A stretch of 57,431 nt of DNA from Byssothecium circinans (Eukaryota > Ascomycota > Dothideomycetes > Pleosporales > Massarinaceae). The first letter of the stretch is position 1; each line of letters starts with the position of its first letter. A program made the position numbers and the translations under genes. This document shows positions 10,404 to 22,182 of the stretch, one piece after another. The notes beneath the pieces are model-generated. The model was not told the origin of the DNA and searched no databases. It saw nothing but the letters and a program-made list of their open reading frames with translations. Location of the stretch: contig ML976981.1 of assembly GCA_010015675.1 (NCBI GenBank), positions 1,438,343-1,495,773 on the forward strand. Reading direction: 5' to 3'.

Positions 10404-13119
10404 ATGGCTTCTCCGCAGCAATTACGTGGTCGCTATGCCCGTAAGTCAACATTAATATACATCTAAGCTATCAATCTGACTATCGAATAGATGCGCCGGG
10501 CCCGACATGTCTCTCTTACACGCCAGACGGCAAGAAGCTGATCACCGCCGGAGTAGACAACTTCTGCCGCGTCTTTAGCTCCGGGTCGGACGAAGAGCCT
10601 ACGAATGTGGATGATTGTGAGGAGAATAATGCAGCCATTGCCGCTGGTGTAGGTTACAACGGGACGGCGCAATGGGAGAGGAGCTGACGGACGCAGAACA
10701 ACTTCTTCGTCACTGTCGCCGAGAACGGAAACATCAGCAGATACTCGTTGGAGGATCACAAGTTTGAATACTACCTGGAAAGAGTCTCACTCCCTGCACG
10801 GGACGTGACTCTGAGCCCGGACGAGAAGTGGGTTGCTGTCGCAAGCGAGTATGTATTTTGGACTGGATGAATGAAGCAATATTGACATGCTTCAGTGAAC
10901 AATCGGTCCTTCTGGTCAACACCGGAGGCCGCCACGAACGCCAATTCAAGTATTTGTCCGATCACGAAGGCTCCGTGAAGCACGTCGCATTCGACAAGAC
11001 CGGATCGCAATTGGCCGTATCCTCCACGAACGGAAATGTCTACATATACTCGCTGGAATCCTCCACGCCGAAGTTGGTCAAGAAGTTGGATGGCATGATA
11101 AAAAGGCAGGATCAAGATGCAGAGTCAAGTTCAAGGGTCTTATGGCATCCAGACGGCAGGGCTTTCGCGGTCCCTACGCCGTTGCGAGAGATCCAGGTGA
11201 TTTCGACGGCCGATTGGGAGAAGCAGCGCTCTTTCAAAACTCAGCATTCGGCAGATATTACCGCGGCAGCATGGTCACCTAACGGTGGCCTGTTAGCTAC
11301 AACTTCGAGCGACCTCAATCTATGTTTATGGGATACGAAGACGCAGAAACTGCTGAAGACGTATGACGATGTCAAGGCGGCCATTCTAGCTATGGTCTGG
11401 CACCCAACGGAGAACATCTTATCCTACACCAACTCGGAAGGCCAATTGTACATCCACAATGACTTTGTACCCACCGAACACGCCCACATACTGCAAAGGC
11501 CTACCCAGCCCGCTCCCTTCTTCCACGACCCTGCAGAGGGACGGACCAACGGCGCTACATCGAAGATCACAAATGGCACAACACATACCCTTCCCGAGCG
11601 CCGACACAGGGATATCTCCCCAGATGATGACCTGGATGACATCTTGGGTCCTGAGTTCCAGGATGAAGAGATGGATGACTTTATAATTGACGATGACGGT
11701 GCTGGCTATGCTCCTGCCCTCAATGGACATGGCAAGCGCACGAATGGTCATTTGGATCCTCTGCTCTCAAGAGCGAAGCGGCCTGCATACAGCTCTGCCG
11801 TCTTCCAGCCTCAAATTCATGATCCTTTTCAACCTGGTGCGACCCCCTGGCGCGGCAACCGGCGTATGCTGTGTTGCTCTTTGTTTGGATACGTCTCCAC
11901 CATCTCGCAGGAGAACGGACAGCATACTGTAGAATTGAAGTTCTCTGACAAAGGCTTCCGAGATGCTAAGATTGACGACATTTACGGGTATGACAAAGCT
12001 GCACTTAGCACGAAAGGCGCTCTTCTATCGTGTCAGCCTCGCGATGGGCATCCCGCCATGATTTACTATCGACCACACGGCACGTGGACGAGGCGAGAAG
12101 ACTGGCGAACATACCTCCCAATTGGCGAGTCCGTGACATCAATTGCATTGAGCGAGAGCTATGCGGTAGTCACTACGAGTACGAACTACATCCGCATCTA
12201 CAGTCTCTTCGGCCTCCCTATCCGCGTATACCGGCAAAAATCCTCCCCAGCCGTCACCTGTGCAGCATGGCGCGACTACGTCCTCACCATCGGCAACGGC
12301 CCCGTTGGCGGCGACGGCACATCCCAACTCCTCTACACCATCGAGAACATAAAACGCGACGAAATATATCAATCCGAAGACATCGTCGCCCTGCCTCCCA
12401 ACACCACTTTGACCTCTGTCTTCTTCTCCAAAGACGGCGATCCCTACATCTACGACTCAGACGGCGTACTCTTAACCTTGCTGCGCTGGCGAACGAGCGG
12501 CCAAGCACGCTGGGTCCCCATGCTCGACACCAAGACCCTCTCGCGCCGCCTCGGCGGCGGAAAAGAAGAATCGTACTGGCCCGTCGGCGTCCAAACCGAT
12601 GAAAACAACAACCACGTCTTCGAGTGCTTCATCATCAAAGGCAGCGAAAGATACCCAAGCAACCCACCCCCGCTGTCCAGTCAATTCCCACTCGAGGTCC
12701 CCGTATCTTCCACCGTTGCCGACGAGGACGACCCCACGGCTGAGCAGGAACAAAATTTTGTCCTGGCTTCGATCCTCTATACTCAACTCTCGGAAACCTT
12801 GTCACATACACGGCCAACGCTAGATCAGGAAAACGACCTCATGTCGCTGGAAGAAAAGGCGGATGTGGCGTTGTTGCGTATGTTGCCTCCGGAATGTAGG
12901 AACGAGCAGCGGAATCCGAAGGCATTGGAGTTGGTGGAGCTCATGAGGGATAGTGGGGATAAGTATGTCAAGGGTGCTTTGAAGGCGGCGGAGAAGTTTA
13001 GTAAGAATCCGGAGCTGTTGAGGAAGATTCGGAGGGTGCAGGCTAGGAAGGAGAGGGCGAGGTTGAATGGTGGGGTCGAAGAGGAGGAGGTAGAGGATTT
13101 GGATGAGGATGAGTTCTAG
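10404..13119 (+). CDS. sepB: Ctf4/Mcl1/SepB (WDHD1-like) replisome adaptor
   Basis: Four exons: 10404-10440, 10491-10648, 10697-10848 and 10896-13119; 2571 nt, 856 aa, all phases fit. The N-terminal half is a WD40 propeller (VKHVAFDKTGSQLAVSSTNG, ITAAAWSPNGGLLATTSSD, ILAMVWHPTENILSYTN). An acidic linker (DDDLDDILGPEF, DDFIIDDDGAG) leads to the SepB/Ctf4 domain (GFRDAKIDDIYGYDKAALS, ESVTSIALSESYAVVTTS) and ends in a charged tail. In yeast and animals this trimeric protein couples polymerase alpha to the CMG helicase and supports cohesion. The start MASPQQLRGRY fits a propeller that begins near the N-terminus. A HMG box, present in animals, is absent as in other fungi. Confidence 0.9.
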
Positions 13120-13569
13120 ATGGTGGGGATGGGAGTTGGGTAGGGAGGCTTGGAATTTGTGTGGTTAGCGTTTGGCGTTCTGCAGGTTTGAGAAGGGAAG
13201 GGAAGGGAAGGGTATGAGGCTTGGATATAATGAACCGCCGCGGATGTCTGCTGCAGATCTAATTCCATCAACTATTTGCATTTACCCACACGTTCTATCC
13301 TGCCTTGATCGAGGCACTATTGTTCCTTCCAGCGGGTCTTAGCTCTCACCCCATCTCTCCCATACTCATCCCCTCCCCCATTACCCATCACAGATCAGGA
13401 ACTTTAAACCACTGCACAACACACGCGCCGTCAGCATCCCCCGTCTTCCCCACCATCACATCCATCCCAAGGGAAACTTACCTGTGCCTTACACCCCACC
13501 CCCTGGCACTCAGCTCTCAACCCCGTCTCCCCGCCAGCATCCCCATCCAATCCCCTACACAAGCCATCA
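13120..13569. other. Intergenic, C/T-rich
   Basis: Pyrimidine-rich stretch between convergent genes with a short GAAGG run near 13192-13212. No gene is supported. Confidence 0.35.
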
Positions 13570-13643
13570 CAGTACCTCAACAGCCCTGTTAGTCTCTTCC
13601 TCCCACACCCCATCATGATAATAACAATGATGATGAGGGAAAC

Positions 13644-14104
13644 TTACTTATTCACATCCTCAACACTATCCTTCGCCTCCCTAACAGGCACCTTCCTCTT
13701 CCCACTCCCATCCCACTCATACGCATCCGCACTCAGCAGATTCCGATGGTAGCGGAACGTGTGCGCGCCGTCGGCGGTGTGGTTGGTGTACGGTTTGAGG
13801 TATGTGGTGTCTTGGTTGCATGCGCCTGGGCCCATGGGGGCGATGCAGGTATCTGTTATGGAGATGGAGATCGGGATTTCCGTCGTGTTGTTGGTGGTGG
13901 TGTTGGTGGTGTTGTAGGATGAGTAGGAAGACAGAGAGGGCGAGGGCGAGGGGCGGAGGATGAGGGAGATGGAGAGGTCTTGGAAGAGAGATAGGTGAAT
14001 GTGAAGGTGTAGCCGCGGTGCGTGGGGGAGGTGCATGTACACTGGGAGCGGGTGAGTTTGTCGGCGGCTGTGAGGACGGCGAGGAGGAGGGTGGGGAGGA
14101 ACAT
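13644..14104 (-). CDS. Small secreted protein with a reading-frame break
   Basis: ATG at 14104 opens a signal-peptide-like start (MFLPTLLLAVLTAADKL), then SQCTCTSPTHRGYTFTFTY. The same frame stops at 13856. A second frame runs through the gene's last 100 codons with better protein character: NTTNTTTNNTTEIP (Asn-Thr rich, many N-glycosylation sites), CIAPMGPGACNQDTTYLKPY, GAHTFRYHRNLLSADAYEW and DSVEDVNK before the stop at 13644. No GT-AG intron links the two frames sensibly, so a one-base shift near 13990-14030 (real or sequencing) is the simplest explanation. The last codons overlap a strong donor (gtaagt at 13647), and an acceptor at 13586 would give an alternative end, KAVEVL. Confidence 0.5.
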
Positions 14105-14630
14105 GGTGGCGGGTTGGATTGGATTGTTGGGGGGAGAGTTGCTGGGCTGTTATGTATAGGAGAGGGGATAGGGGCGTTTTATTGGGAAATGAGAGGATGT
14201 TGTTGTTACTGTCGAGGGCGAACGGTTTGGGACTGAGGTCAAAATTATGATTCGCTTCTCGTTCGTTTGCCTCTTTCCTGTGCGCGGGCGGGGACGGTAA
14301 AGGTGGCATGGTTCGGTTTGGTTTGGCTTAGAGCTCAGCTTAGTACAACGGTGTGAATGATTATCACAGGCAAAGGATAGTGGCCTTCATCTGTAATGCA
14401 AAATGTCTGAAAACGCCAGGCTTCCATGCAAAATTAGATTAACAATCAGCGTAGATTGTCTGATGTTTCCTCCACCCATAATGCCAAAACACTAAACGAA
14501 GCATGCCATGGTATCAGATTCGATCCTATCCGGCCCCATTGCACCAACACCTCCTCCATCAACACCATCCCTTGACTCCACGCCTGCCACAAACGCCGCA
14601 GAAACAGACCTCTTTTCCTCTGATCACCCC
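14105..14630. other. Intergenic between two minus-strand genes
   Basis: About 525 bp. It should contain the promoter of the small secreted protein gene and the 3' UTR region of the GCP2 gene's downstream side. No further gene or repeat is seen. Confidence 0.35.
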
Positions 14631-17498
14631 TCACACCCCAAATCCCTCACCACCAACCCCAACATTAACCAACCCCCCCTCCCCTGCACATGCCAACCTC
14701 GCACACAAGCTCAAAAACACCACTGTCTCAGTAGCCGCAAGATAATTCAGCGTGTCCAGCAGAATCTTCAAATGCCTCGCAAAGTTCTCTTCATACTTGC
14801 CTAGCATATCGAACATTTTATCCACGCGCTGGGGGTCGTAGACAAATGGAGCCGGAGGCTTTGAAGAGGTACGGGGGACCAGAGTTTTTGAGGAGGGGGC
14901 GGTCGCGGATTGGGGGTTGGAGAGCTGGTCGTTTGCGAGGGAGACGAGGTCCGGGTCGCCGGTGATTAGATAGCGGGAGAGCGATTGCGTGAAGGAGGCG
15001 AACATTGCGCATGTGGACATTATTTTGTTGTTGATCTGATTACACGCCGTTAGCACTTTGGTCCACATGTTTCCCTCGTTGCATGCTCGAAGTCTATTCA
15101 TGTACATTTAATAGAATGACGAATTGAAGGAAGAACTTACTCGTAGAAGCTTACTGTTAGTAAGCATACACTCCTTCAAACAAGTTGCCAAGAAGTCCAC
15201 ATGATCCTGCATCAACTCATCCACTGTCCTCTCTTTACCCTCCCTCTCCCCTCTGCCTCCACCCGGAGCGCCATTCTCATCGGTCAGCCTCTCCATCAAC
15301 CCCACCCAATTTGGTTCAATGACCTCCGCAGTACAATAATACAGTAGCTGCTGTACGAAGACCAACATCCTAGCCCTTAATGTCCATGCCTTGCGTTTCC
15401 AGAGCTCGATCCGCCGATTCTTACTTCGATGTTTCCACGCAGCATTTTTCCCTTGCTCGCCCCAACACTCTACGAGACTCGATTCGAGGTGCCGGAGCGA
15501 TAGGAGGTACCGGAAAAGGAGCTGGTAGCGCGTGAGGGTGACGCGACTCACGACCAGAGAGAGTGGGAATGGCATGCTGTAGTCGAAGACCAGGGCTTGG
15601 AAACCAGTGATGTTGCTATCGTCCGTAACAGACGACGCCGCCGCGTTGGCCGCCGGTGTGTACAATGAGCCTGCATTTGCGGAATCTTGATCGAGACCCG
15701 TGACTGTGACGATCTTCATAAGCCAATTCGTCAGGCCCGTCACGTTAATCTGGACCTTGACGTCTTCCTTGTATGGATCCTCAGCAGCAACGGATCCAGG
15801 TTGCCGCACCACGATATCGAGCAGCGACTGCAGTTTCCCAATATTAACGTTCTTGGCCGGTTTCTTGAGTTCAGAAGCGCCTAGTTCAAGGAAATATGTG
15901 AAGAAATCTGAGCGGTCGAGGAAAAAGTAGTGTTTTAGGGAGCGGAGGCGGGCGGGGAGTTGATGGGTGGTGAGAAGGAGGTTGAAGAGAGAAGAATTGG
16001 CGTATTCGTAGGCAGAATTTACGTTATCGAGGAAGCGCGCGTCATCGAAGGAAGAGGGCACGTCTTGGACCGTTTTGCTGATGTCGACACCACCGCATTC
16101 GCGGACAACGTTGAGGTATTTCCCTGCGAGGAGCACTTTGCCTTTTACGCCTTCGAGCTGAGGCGGAACCAGGGCATCGCGCATCGTGTACCGTTTCTCC
16201 CAATACTCGTCGGTGTAATCCTGGTCTAGCCTCTCCCTTTTGATGCTTTTTTGTTCTTTGATGAGAAATTCGCCGTGTGGGTCTTTGATTCCGCCGTGAT
16301 GGAGCCACTCGTTCAGCATAGCCATGTATGGCTTGCTTGCCTCTCTTAAGAGCATGGTGAGTAGTTCCCTCGCCGCGGGATCTCCACTCATACTTGCCAA
16401 TCTCCTCGTGATGAGCCCCAGTACACTTCCTCCCTTACATATCCTCTTACTCGAGAGCTGGACATTCCCACCGTCTCTCAAGCTCTCCAAGATCCCCTCC
16501 AAATTAACTTCCTCATCTTCCGATGACTCGCTTTCATCGTCCTCCAATACTCCATTTGCCTTCAATAATTCCACTCCTGTAGTATACAGCTGGAAAAGCA
16601 TGTGCCCCGTCTGCTTTGTATGCAAATTCAGCACATGCAGCGTAAACCCCGTGTTCGTCAACATTTGATGCTCCAACTGGGCCATAAGCGTCAAATAGTC
16701 CTTCAAAAGCCTCCTCACGGCCGCACAAAGCGAGTGATTAACCGCGCCATACTCTTCTCGACTCAGCACCTCCACACATGTTTCCACCGCAATATAATGT
16801 GTTGCAAGCTTTAACATCGACCTGGTCAGGTCCCGAAGACTGGGATCTAGACCAGGTAAGATGCGGAACCGTGGACCAACGAGTCTCTCTTTCTCTTCGT
16901 GCGGATTGTACGCCTCGCTGAATCGAATGTACTGCCCCTCGAACCCCATAAACACGAACAGCAAATCCTCAATGATGGCATTTTCCTGCTGTTCCAGCGA
17001 GAGTTGAGCTAGCGGCGTGGGCTGCAGTGCGGCCGGTGCTGTAGACGCAAGCGGAGGGATCGAAATACGCGTCGCGAGCGGTGCACTCGTATGCGGTACT
17101 AGTTTGGCCTGCGGTTCCCACGGCGCTTGGGGTTCCTCTGGTGTCTTCCTTCCACTCCTTTCCGTCCCTCTCTCCCTGTCTGATCGCGGCCGTTCCTTCT
17201 CCGTTCTTGCCCGCGCATTGACTCGAGATTCCGTAGAATGCTTCAGCGGGCTCCTCGTCCGTCGGATCTCAGTCTCGCGCTCCCTCACCTCCCTACGTTC
17301 CGTTCTTCTTTCTCCCACGCGTGCCCCGCTCGATTTGTTTCTGTTATGCGATGTGGTGGATTCGCGAAGTCTGTCATTTTCTCTCTCCCCGCCGACGCCG
17401 CCGGACGGCACGCGGGGTCGCGTCGAGGACGTGTAGTTTGCGGAGCGACGGTCGGCGGTGGTCGAGGCTTTCATATTGGGCGGATTGCGGGACGACAT
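14631..17498 (-). CDS. spc97: Gamma-tubulin complex component 2 (Spc97/GCP2)
   Basis: Two exons, 17498-15141 and 15035-14631, 920 aa. The intron uses donor gtaagt and acceptor aatcag after a GCTAACG branch site. The joined sequence LLR-INNKIMSTC keeps frame and spacing expected of GCP family members; a nearer acceptor at 15094 would not. The N-terminus (about 170 aa) is basic, Ser/Arg-rich and disordered. GRIP1 begins around EDLLFVFMGFEGQYI and contains YTMRDALVPPQL; GRIP2 contains LFNLLLTTHQLPARLRSLKH, FDYSMPFPLSLVVS, YQLLFRYLLSLRHLE and MLVFVQQLLYYCTAEVIEPNW. It nucleates microtubules at spindle pole bodies with GCP3 and gamma-tubulin. Start ATG at 17498 is the first in frame. Confidence 0.92.
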
Positions 17499-17861
17499 GG
17501 TCGCGAGCGTGACTTGTTTTCCATAGAGATGCGGTAGCGATCGGTGTTTGTTGTGTTTGTTTTGTTTTGCACGGGCGCGAAATGTTTGGGTAGAGTTGGG
17601 CCGTTGGGACCTTGCTGTAGCCTGTCCCCGCGTCGCGCAGCTGCGACTTAAGCGAGTAACCAGTGACGCAGTAGCGCGCCTTCACTTTCATCAGAATCGA
17701 GGCTTGACGTGGTATATCGGAATTTTTCGTCTCGTTTTACAAAATCTTCTATTCAACTAACGCTGTTCCAGGCGCCGAAGCTATGCCTGAGTACCTATGA
17801 ATCTCAAACGAACTCCATACACAATGCCGTCGTTCTCTTCTCCTCTCTTCGCTGACTCTTT

Positions 17862-20211
17862 TTACACCTCGTACCTTCGCTGCCCGGTGATCTCATTCCC
17901 AAACAACCTCCCGGCATCCACACAGTATCTTGCCTGGCCGGTGCCGTCATGGCCTACCTCACTGCCCCAGCACACTAGGACAGCATCCAAGATGCCGCCC
18001 AACACACCTTCCATCGCTCCTAGTGCGCCCCAGCCAATAGCACCGCTAATGATCGCAACGACATAGGCATAGAGACTACCCGTGTAAGGCACTGTACCGT
18101 TATCTATTTTGAGCATTCTAGCCGTCGAGACCCAGCCACCAAATGCAAGAGCAAATGTCAACGTCCACCTGATCGCATGAAGCAGAAGCTTGGCAAACCG
18201 GTAGGATTGGAGCGATGTACGCCGGTGCGGTGCAAAAGAGCGCGGCCCTAGTGTTGTTGTCGGGGAGTTAGGCGAAATGAATGACATGTCGGAAATGCCC
18301 CGTGCTGCTTGTGTGAGTGGCACGCCGTGGATAGATGCGTATGTCAGCGTGAGCGGATTCGTCATTGCGGCGATGGGTGACGGGATGATGGAGTATGCGC
18401 ACATGCTGATAAGACCGGCGAGTCTTCGGGGAAGTACCATGAGTGGAAGTCTGATGAGTAGCGAGATCAGAGTGGAGAGACAAATGGTACCAATCATGGT
18501 GTACAACGCGTGGGTGAGCGAGGCCTGCACCACGGTGCGTCCTGAAGGTGCTGGGATAGTGTTGCGATGGAAGTACCACTGCGAAACGGCTGCCGCCGAA
18601 GTAGCTCTCTGGATCCCAGCAAGGACACTCAGAGTCCAAAAATAATCCAGGAAGAAGACTGCGCCTAGCCACCACGTACTCAGGTCGATGATCCAGCCTG
18701 ATTTAGTGAAGTGGCCGCCGAGGAACAGGCGCGTGAACATGAGGATCCAAATCCAGGAGTATGCGACAACGGACGCCAGTGACGCAATGCCCACCGCGAG
18801 GAGGTGTGGTTGTGCCTTGAGGATCTCAACTGAAAATTCCAGCATGCCAACGGCCTTGTCCAGCGAATATCTTGCTTTCCAAACAGTGTACACCCAGCAC
18901 ACTGCGAAAATACAAGGACCTAATGACAGCCAACGCATGACCTTGTCTTGATAGCTGTCACCATGCCAAGAACCCTTGAAGCTAGATATGAACGGGTAGA
19001 GAAAGAACGACATTGAGATGGTCGGCACCGCGACAAGGATCAGCATGATCAACGGTCGAGCAAAAGATCGAAGTAGGGTCAGCCACAGCAGTCCAACGCA
19101 TATTGAGACTAGCGAGTAGACTGCGATTAGGTGGAAGGATGAGTGAAGGACGGTGTAGATGGTGTCTCCAAGCGGATGCTTCTTGTCGGGCGGCGATTCC
19201 TGCAGGAGAGAAAGCAGAGCAACACCGATGATCGAGCACTTGGCTATGATGAATAGCTCAGCCCAGAAAAAGTTGTGCCTTGGCGGTATGACAGGCTCGA
19301 GCGCTACGACCTGTGGTACTGATTCTCGATCGGGGCTTATCGGACGAGGATGTTCGAGGAGGGTATCCTCGTCCGTTTCCTGTGGTATCGGCAAAGTCGT
19401 CCTGAGCGGTTTTCGCCCTCGCTCACGTTTCGGGATATCACGTAACTGCTGGTATGATGGCGGCGGATCGTTGTTTTCGCTCATGAAGTCATCTCTGTCC
19501 ACCTCTTCTATACTGCTTCGCTCTGTAGACGCAAGCTCAACATCGACGAGCTTGCCTTTGCCTCTACTACTCGGTGCGCTTGACTCGGACAGCGGTATGC
19601 TCTGTTCCCTCTCTTTAAGTTCAAGTTTTGTGACCGTTGTGGACCTTCCACGAGTCGTGGGCTTGCTGCCTATCCAAGAGCTCTTAATTCCACGGCCTAG
19701 GCCGTAGCCGCCATCATTCTCTATAATATTTGTCTCTGCTTCGTGCTCGGATGTTCTTTCCATGTCTTCTACTTCGGACGATCCTGAAAGGTTGCCGGCG
19801 CCAAATTGCCGCCGCGACCGCTGCAGCGCAAAATGATCGGCCATTTCTCGATCGTGCTCCTCATGATCGTCCTCTTCTCGAAAATCGTCCGTTGCCGAGT
19901 AAAACAGCGGTGCAGGGGCGTTAGAGGTCCGCGAGGCGAATGCGAAGCGGGACATGGCTTGTGAGTTGTAAGGGTTCGGCATGTTGCGGCGCTGGAGGTA
20001 TCCAGACGTAGCTCGCGATCGTGAGGACGGACGGTGTCTGTCGGAGGGGTGGCGGGGGAGAGGCGATTCTTGTTGACCTAGAGACAGCCGCGACTGCGAC
20101 TGTGAAAGAAACTTTGAGGCATCTGCTCGCACGCTGGTTAGTCACACGAGGTTGCAGGCTGTCTGAGACCGGCCGTCACATGGGCAGATAAGGGTGATGA
20201 AAGGCATACAT
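17862..20211 (-). CDS. SLC44/Pns1 choline-transporter-like membrane protein
   Basis: The main exon (20133-17862) encodes about 757 residues. A disordered, Ser/Arg/Asp-rich N-terminal third is followed by about ten transmembrane helices, including SWIWILMFTRLFLGG, a helix with FFLDYFWTLSVL, and the signature WYFHR after SAAAVSQ, typical of the choline-transporter-like (CTL/Pns1) family. It probably resides in plasma or organelle membrane; transport of choline is established only for animal members. The start is not certain. The long frame has no early ATG. A 32-nt first exon (ATG at 20211, donor gtgacg at 20179, acceptor at 20134) joins in frame to VRADASKFLSQSQS and would give 767 aa, but the branch-to-acceptor distance is very short. 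The C-terminus is intact. Confidence 0.82.
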
Positions 20212-21337
20212 TCTGAGAACATGACGGGCGACGTGTGAATAGATGTGCTCGCGTGCCTGGAAAGGTATCCGTATCCAGCTCAGGCGGTTTTGTGGGTGGA
20301 TGCAGCCTTGACGCGGCGGCTCAGTAGTCGGTGAGGCGGGCGGTACGAGGTAGAGGCAGCAGCGGATGACGCAGAGTCTGAGTGAAAGGCATCCAGCCGA
20401 CGGGGGCTGGTGAGCTGGCGCAGGTCCGTGTAGTAGTAAGATAAGAATGTGTATATTCGAGAAGGACAACGAGCTACGGCAGAGTGAGTAGGAGGCGCCG
20501 GTGAGGTCTAGGAATAGTAGGAATAGTGAAGCTGTGGTTCCGTCACCGCCAAGATGCCGGTACCGCCGCCCAACGCTCGGGCCGGTCCTGTATCTTATCG
20601 AAGTGGCGGCTTGACATGTCGGGCACATCTCGTCTTTGTTCGGCCAACCGTCCATCAAAGCACTTATGCTTCTCCGTTTACAGACCACACAGCAACGATA
20701 ACTCTTTCTTCTACGGAGTACACGACATGTTCATCTTTTACTGTACCGAAGAAGTGCAGAGTCATGCCGCTGAACCAATAGGAACCCCCGGCACTTCATT
20801 CAAGTTGCTTGAGCACAGGTTCGAACACTCTACGATTGTTCATCAATGGTCATCTAGATGAAGGATCAACGAATCAAGTCGATATCTACAATAGCCTCTT
20901 GCATTTAACTATGCAGTGAAAAAGTCTTCCAGTCGGTTGTTGCCATGTGTTGTGTTTAACCATCAAGAGAAGTTGTGTGACTTTTTTCTTGCCAGAGTGA
21001 GCGATTGAGGGCAATACCCCGATCAATAAATACACATGCAGCATTTATGCATATATATCTGTACAGCTGCTTGAATGCCAAGGAGTGAGCTACTTAGCCA
21101 CGACATGCATAGATGTGGCGACGCATCATTGTCAACCCATGACTGCCACCGCTCTACCTACCCCACGACTCCACAACGATACTCTTCCACCTCCTGACAG
21201 TCTCTCACTTTAGTCTTGAACGAACAATCTCCACACCCATAAACAATTCTCCGCAAACTCGACGACCTCGAACAACGTCCGCCCACGAACCTCTACTCCA
21301 CATTGTACATCAAGTCGCCTTCTGGCGCATCCTCATC
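20212..21337. other. Divergent intergenic region
   Basis: 1.1 kb between the minus-strand SLC44 gene and the plus-strand Rab gene. It must hold both promoters. Open frames here are short and not protein-like, and I see no RNA gene. Confidence 0.4.
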
Positions 21338-22182
21338 ATGGCACAACCATGGGACTACATTGCAAAAATAGTATCTCTTGGAGACTCAGGCTGCGGTAAA
21401 TCGAGTGTATGAGCTTCCGCCCCTCTCTCCGCATCCCGCACTAACATCATCCGCAGCTCACAGTCCGCCTCTGCGAGGGCCGATTCTCCCCACATCACGA
21501 CGTAACCATCGGCGTCGAATTCGGTTCACGAATCGTCCCCGTTGGACCTCCAGCCTCCCTCGAACTCGGTATCAACAACCCCTCCAACCCCCCCGCAACC
21601 ACCCCCTCCTCGAAACAAGCAAAAGAACAACCGCAAAAGCACATGAAGCTCTCGCTCTGGGATACTGCAGGTCAGGAGACGTACAAGAGCATTACAAGGA
21701 GTTACTTCCGCGGCGCTTCGGGAGCTTTACTGGTCTTTGACATCACGCGGAAGAACACGTTTCTCAGCGCAACGAGTTGGCTCAACGACTTACGACAGAT
21801 CGCGGAAGAAGGCATCATATGTGTATTAGTGGGGAACAAGAGCGATCTTGCGCCTGCATCTACCGTCTCGTCTGGCGATGAGAATGCAGCGAATAACCGG
21901 CAGGTCACGAAAGAGGAGGCGGAGGAATGGTGTCGGGCAAATGGCGTCATGCAGTATGTTGAGACTTCGGCAAAGTCGGGCGAAGGCGTAGAGAGGGCAT
22001 TTTTGGAGGTCGCGGAGAGGATATATCAGAATATTGAGGCGGGGAGATATGATTTGAATGATCGAAGGAGTGGCGTGAAGGGACCTGGCGCCGGGGGTGG
22101 CAATCAGGCGAGGTTAAATCTGGGGTTGAACGATGCAGCGAGGGGGAAGAAGGGGCAGCAGGGATGGGGCGGGTGTTGTTGA
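21338..22182 (+). CDS. Rab GTPase, Rab2/4/14-like (Ypt4 type)
   Basis: Two exons, 21338-21406 and 21457-22182; 264 aa. The intron lies between the two codons after the P-loop lysine, a common Rab position. G motifs: G1 GDSGCGKSS (residues 15-23), G2 in VTIGVEFGSR, G3 WDTAGQE, G4 NKSD, G5 ETSAKSG. The tail ends GWGGCC, a double-Cys geranylgeranylation site that anchors it to vesicle membranes. There is an unusual Pro/Ser/Asn insertion of about 27 residues between the effector strand and WDTAGQE (PPASLELGINNPSNPPATT). The start, MAQPWDYIAKIVSLGDSG, resembles Rab4/Rab2 members. The precise Rab class cannot be set without a tree. Confidence 0.88.

Noticed and set aside
11419..12786. Several minus-strand and alternate-frame ORFs within the Ctf4 gene
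   Set aside because: Shadows of the G+C-rich coding sequence; the WD40 frame is clearly the real one.
15094..15107. Alternative acceptor for the GCP2 intron at 15094
   Set aside because: It would put the next exon out of frame and end after a few codons; the acceptor at 15036 keeps frame and conserved spacing.
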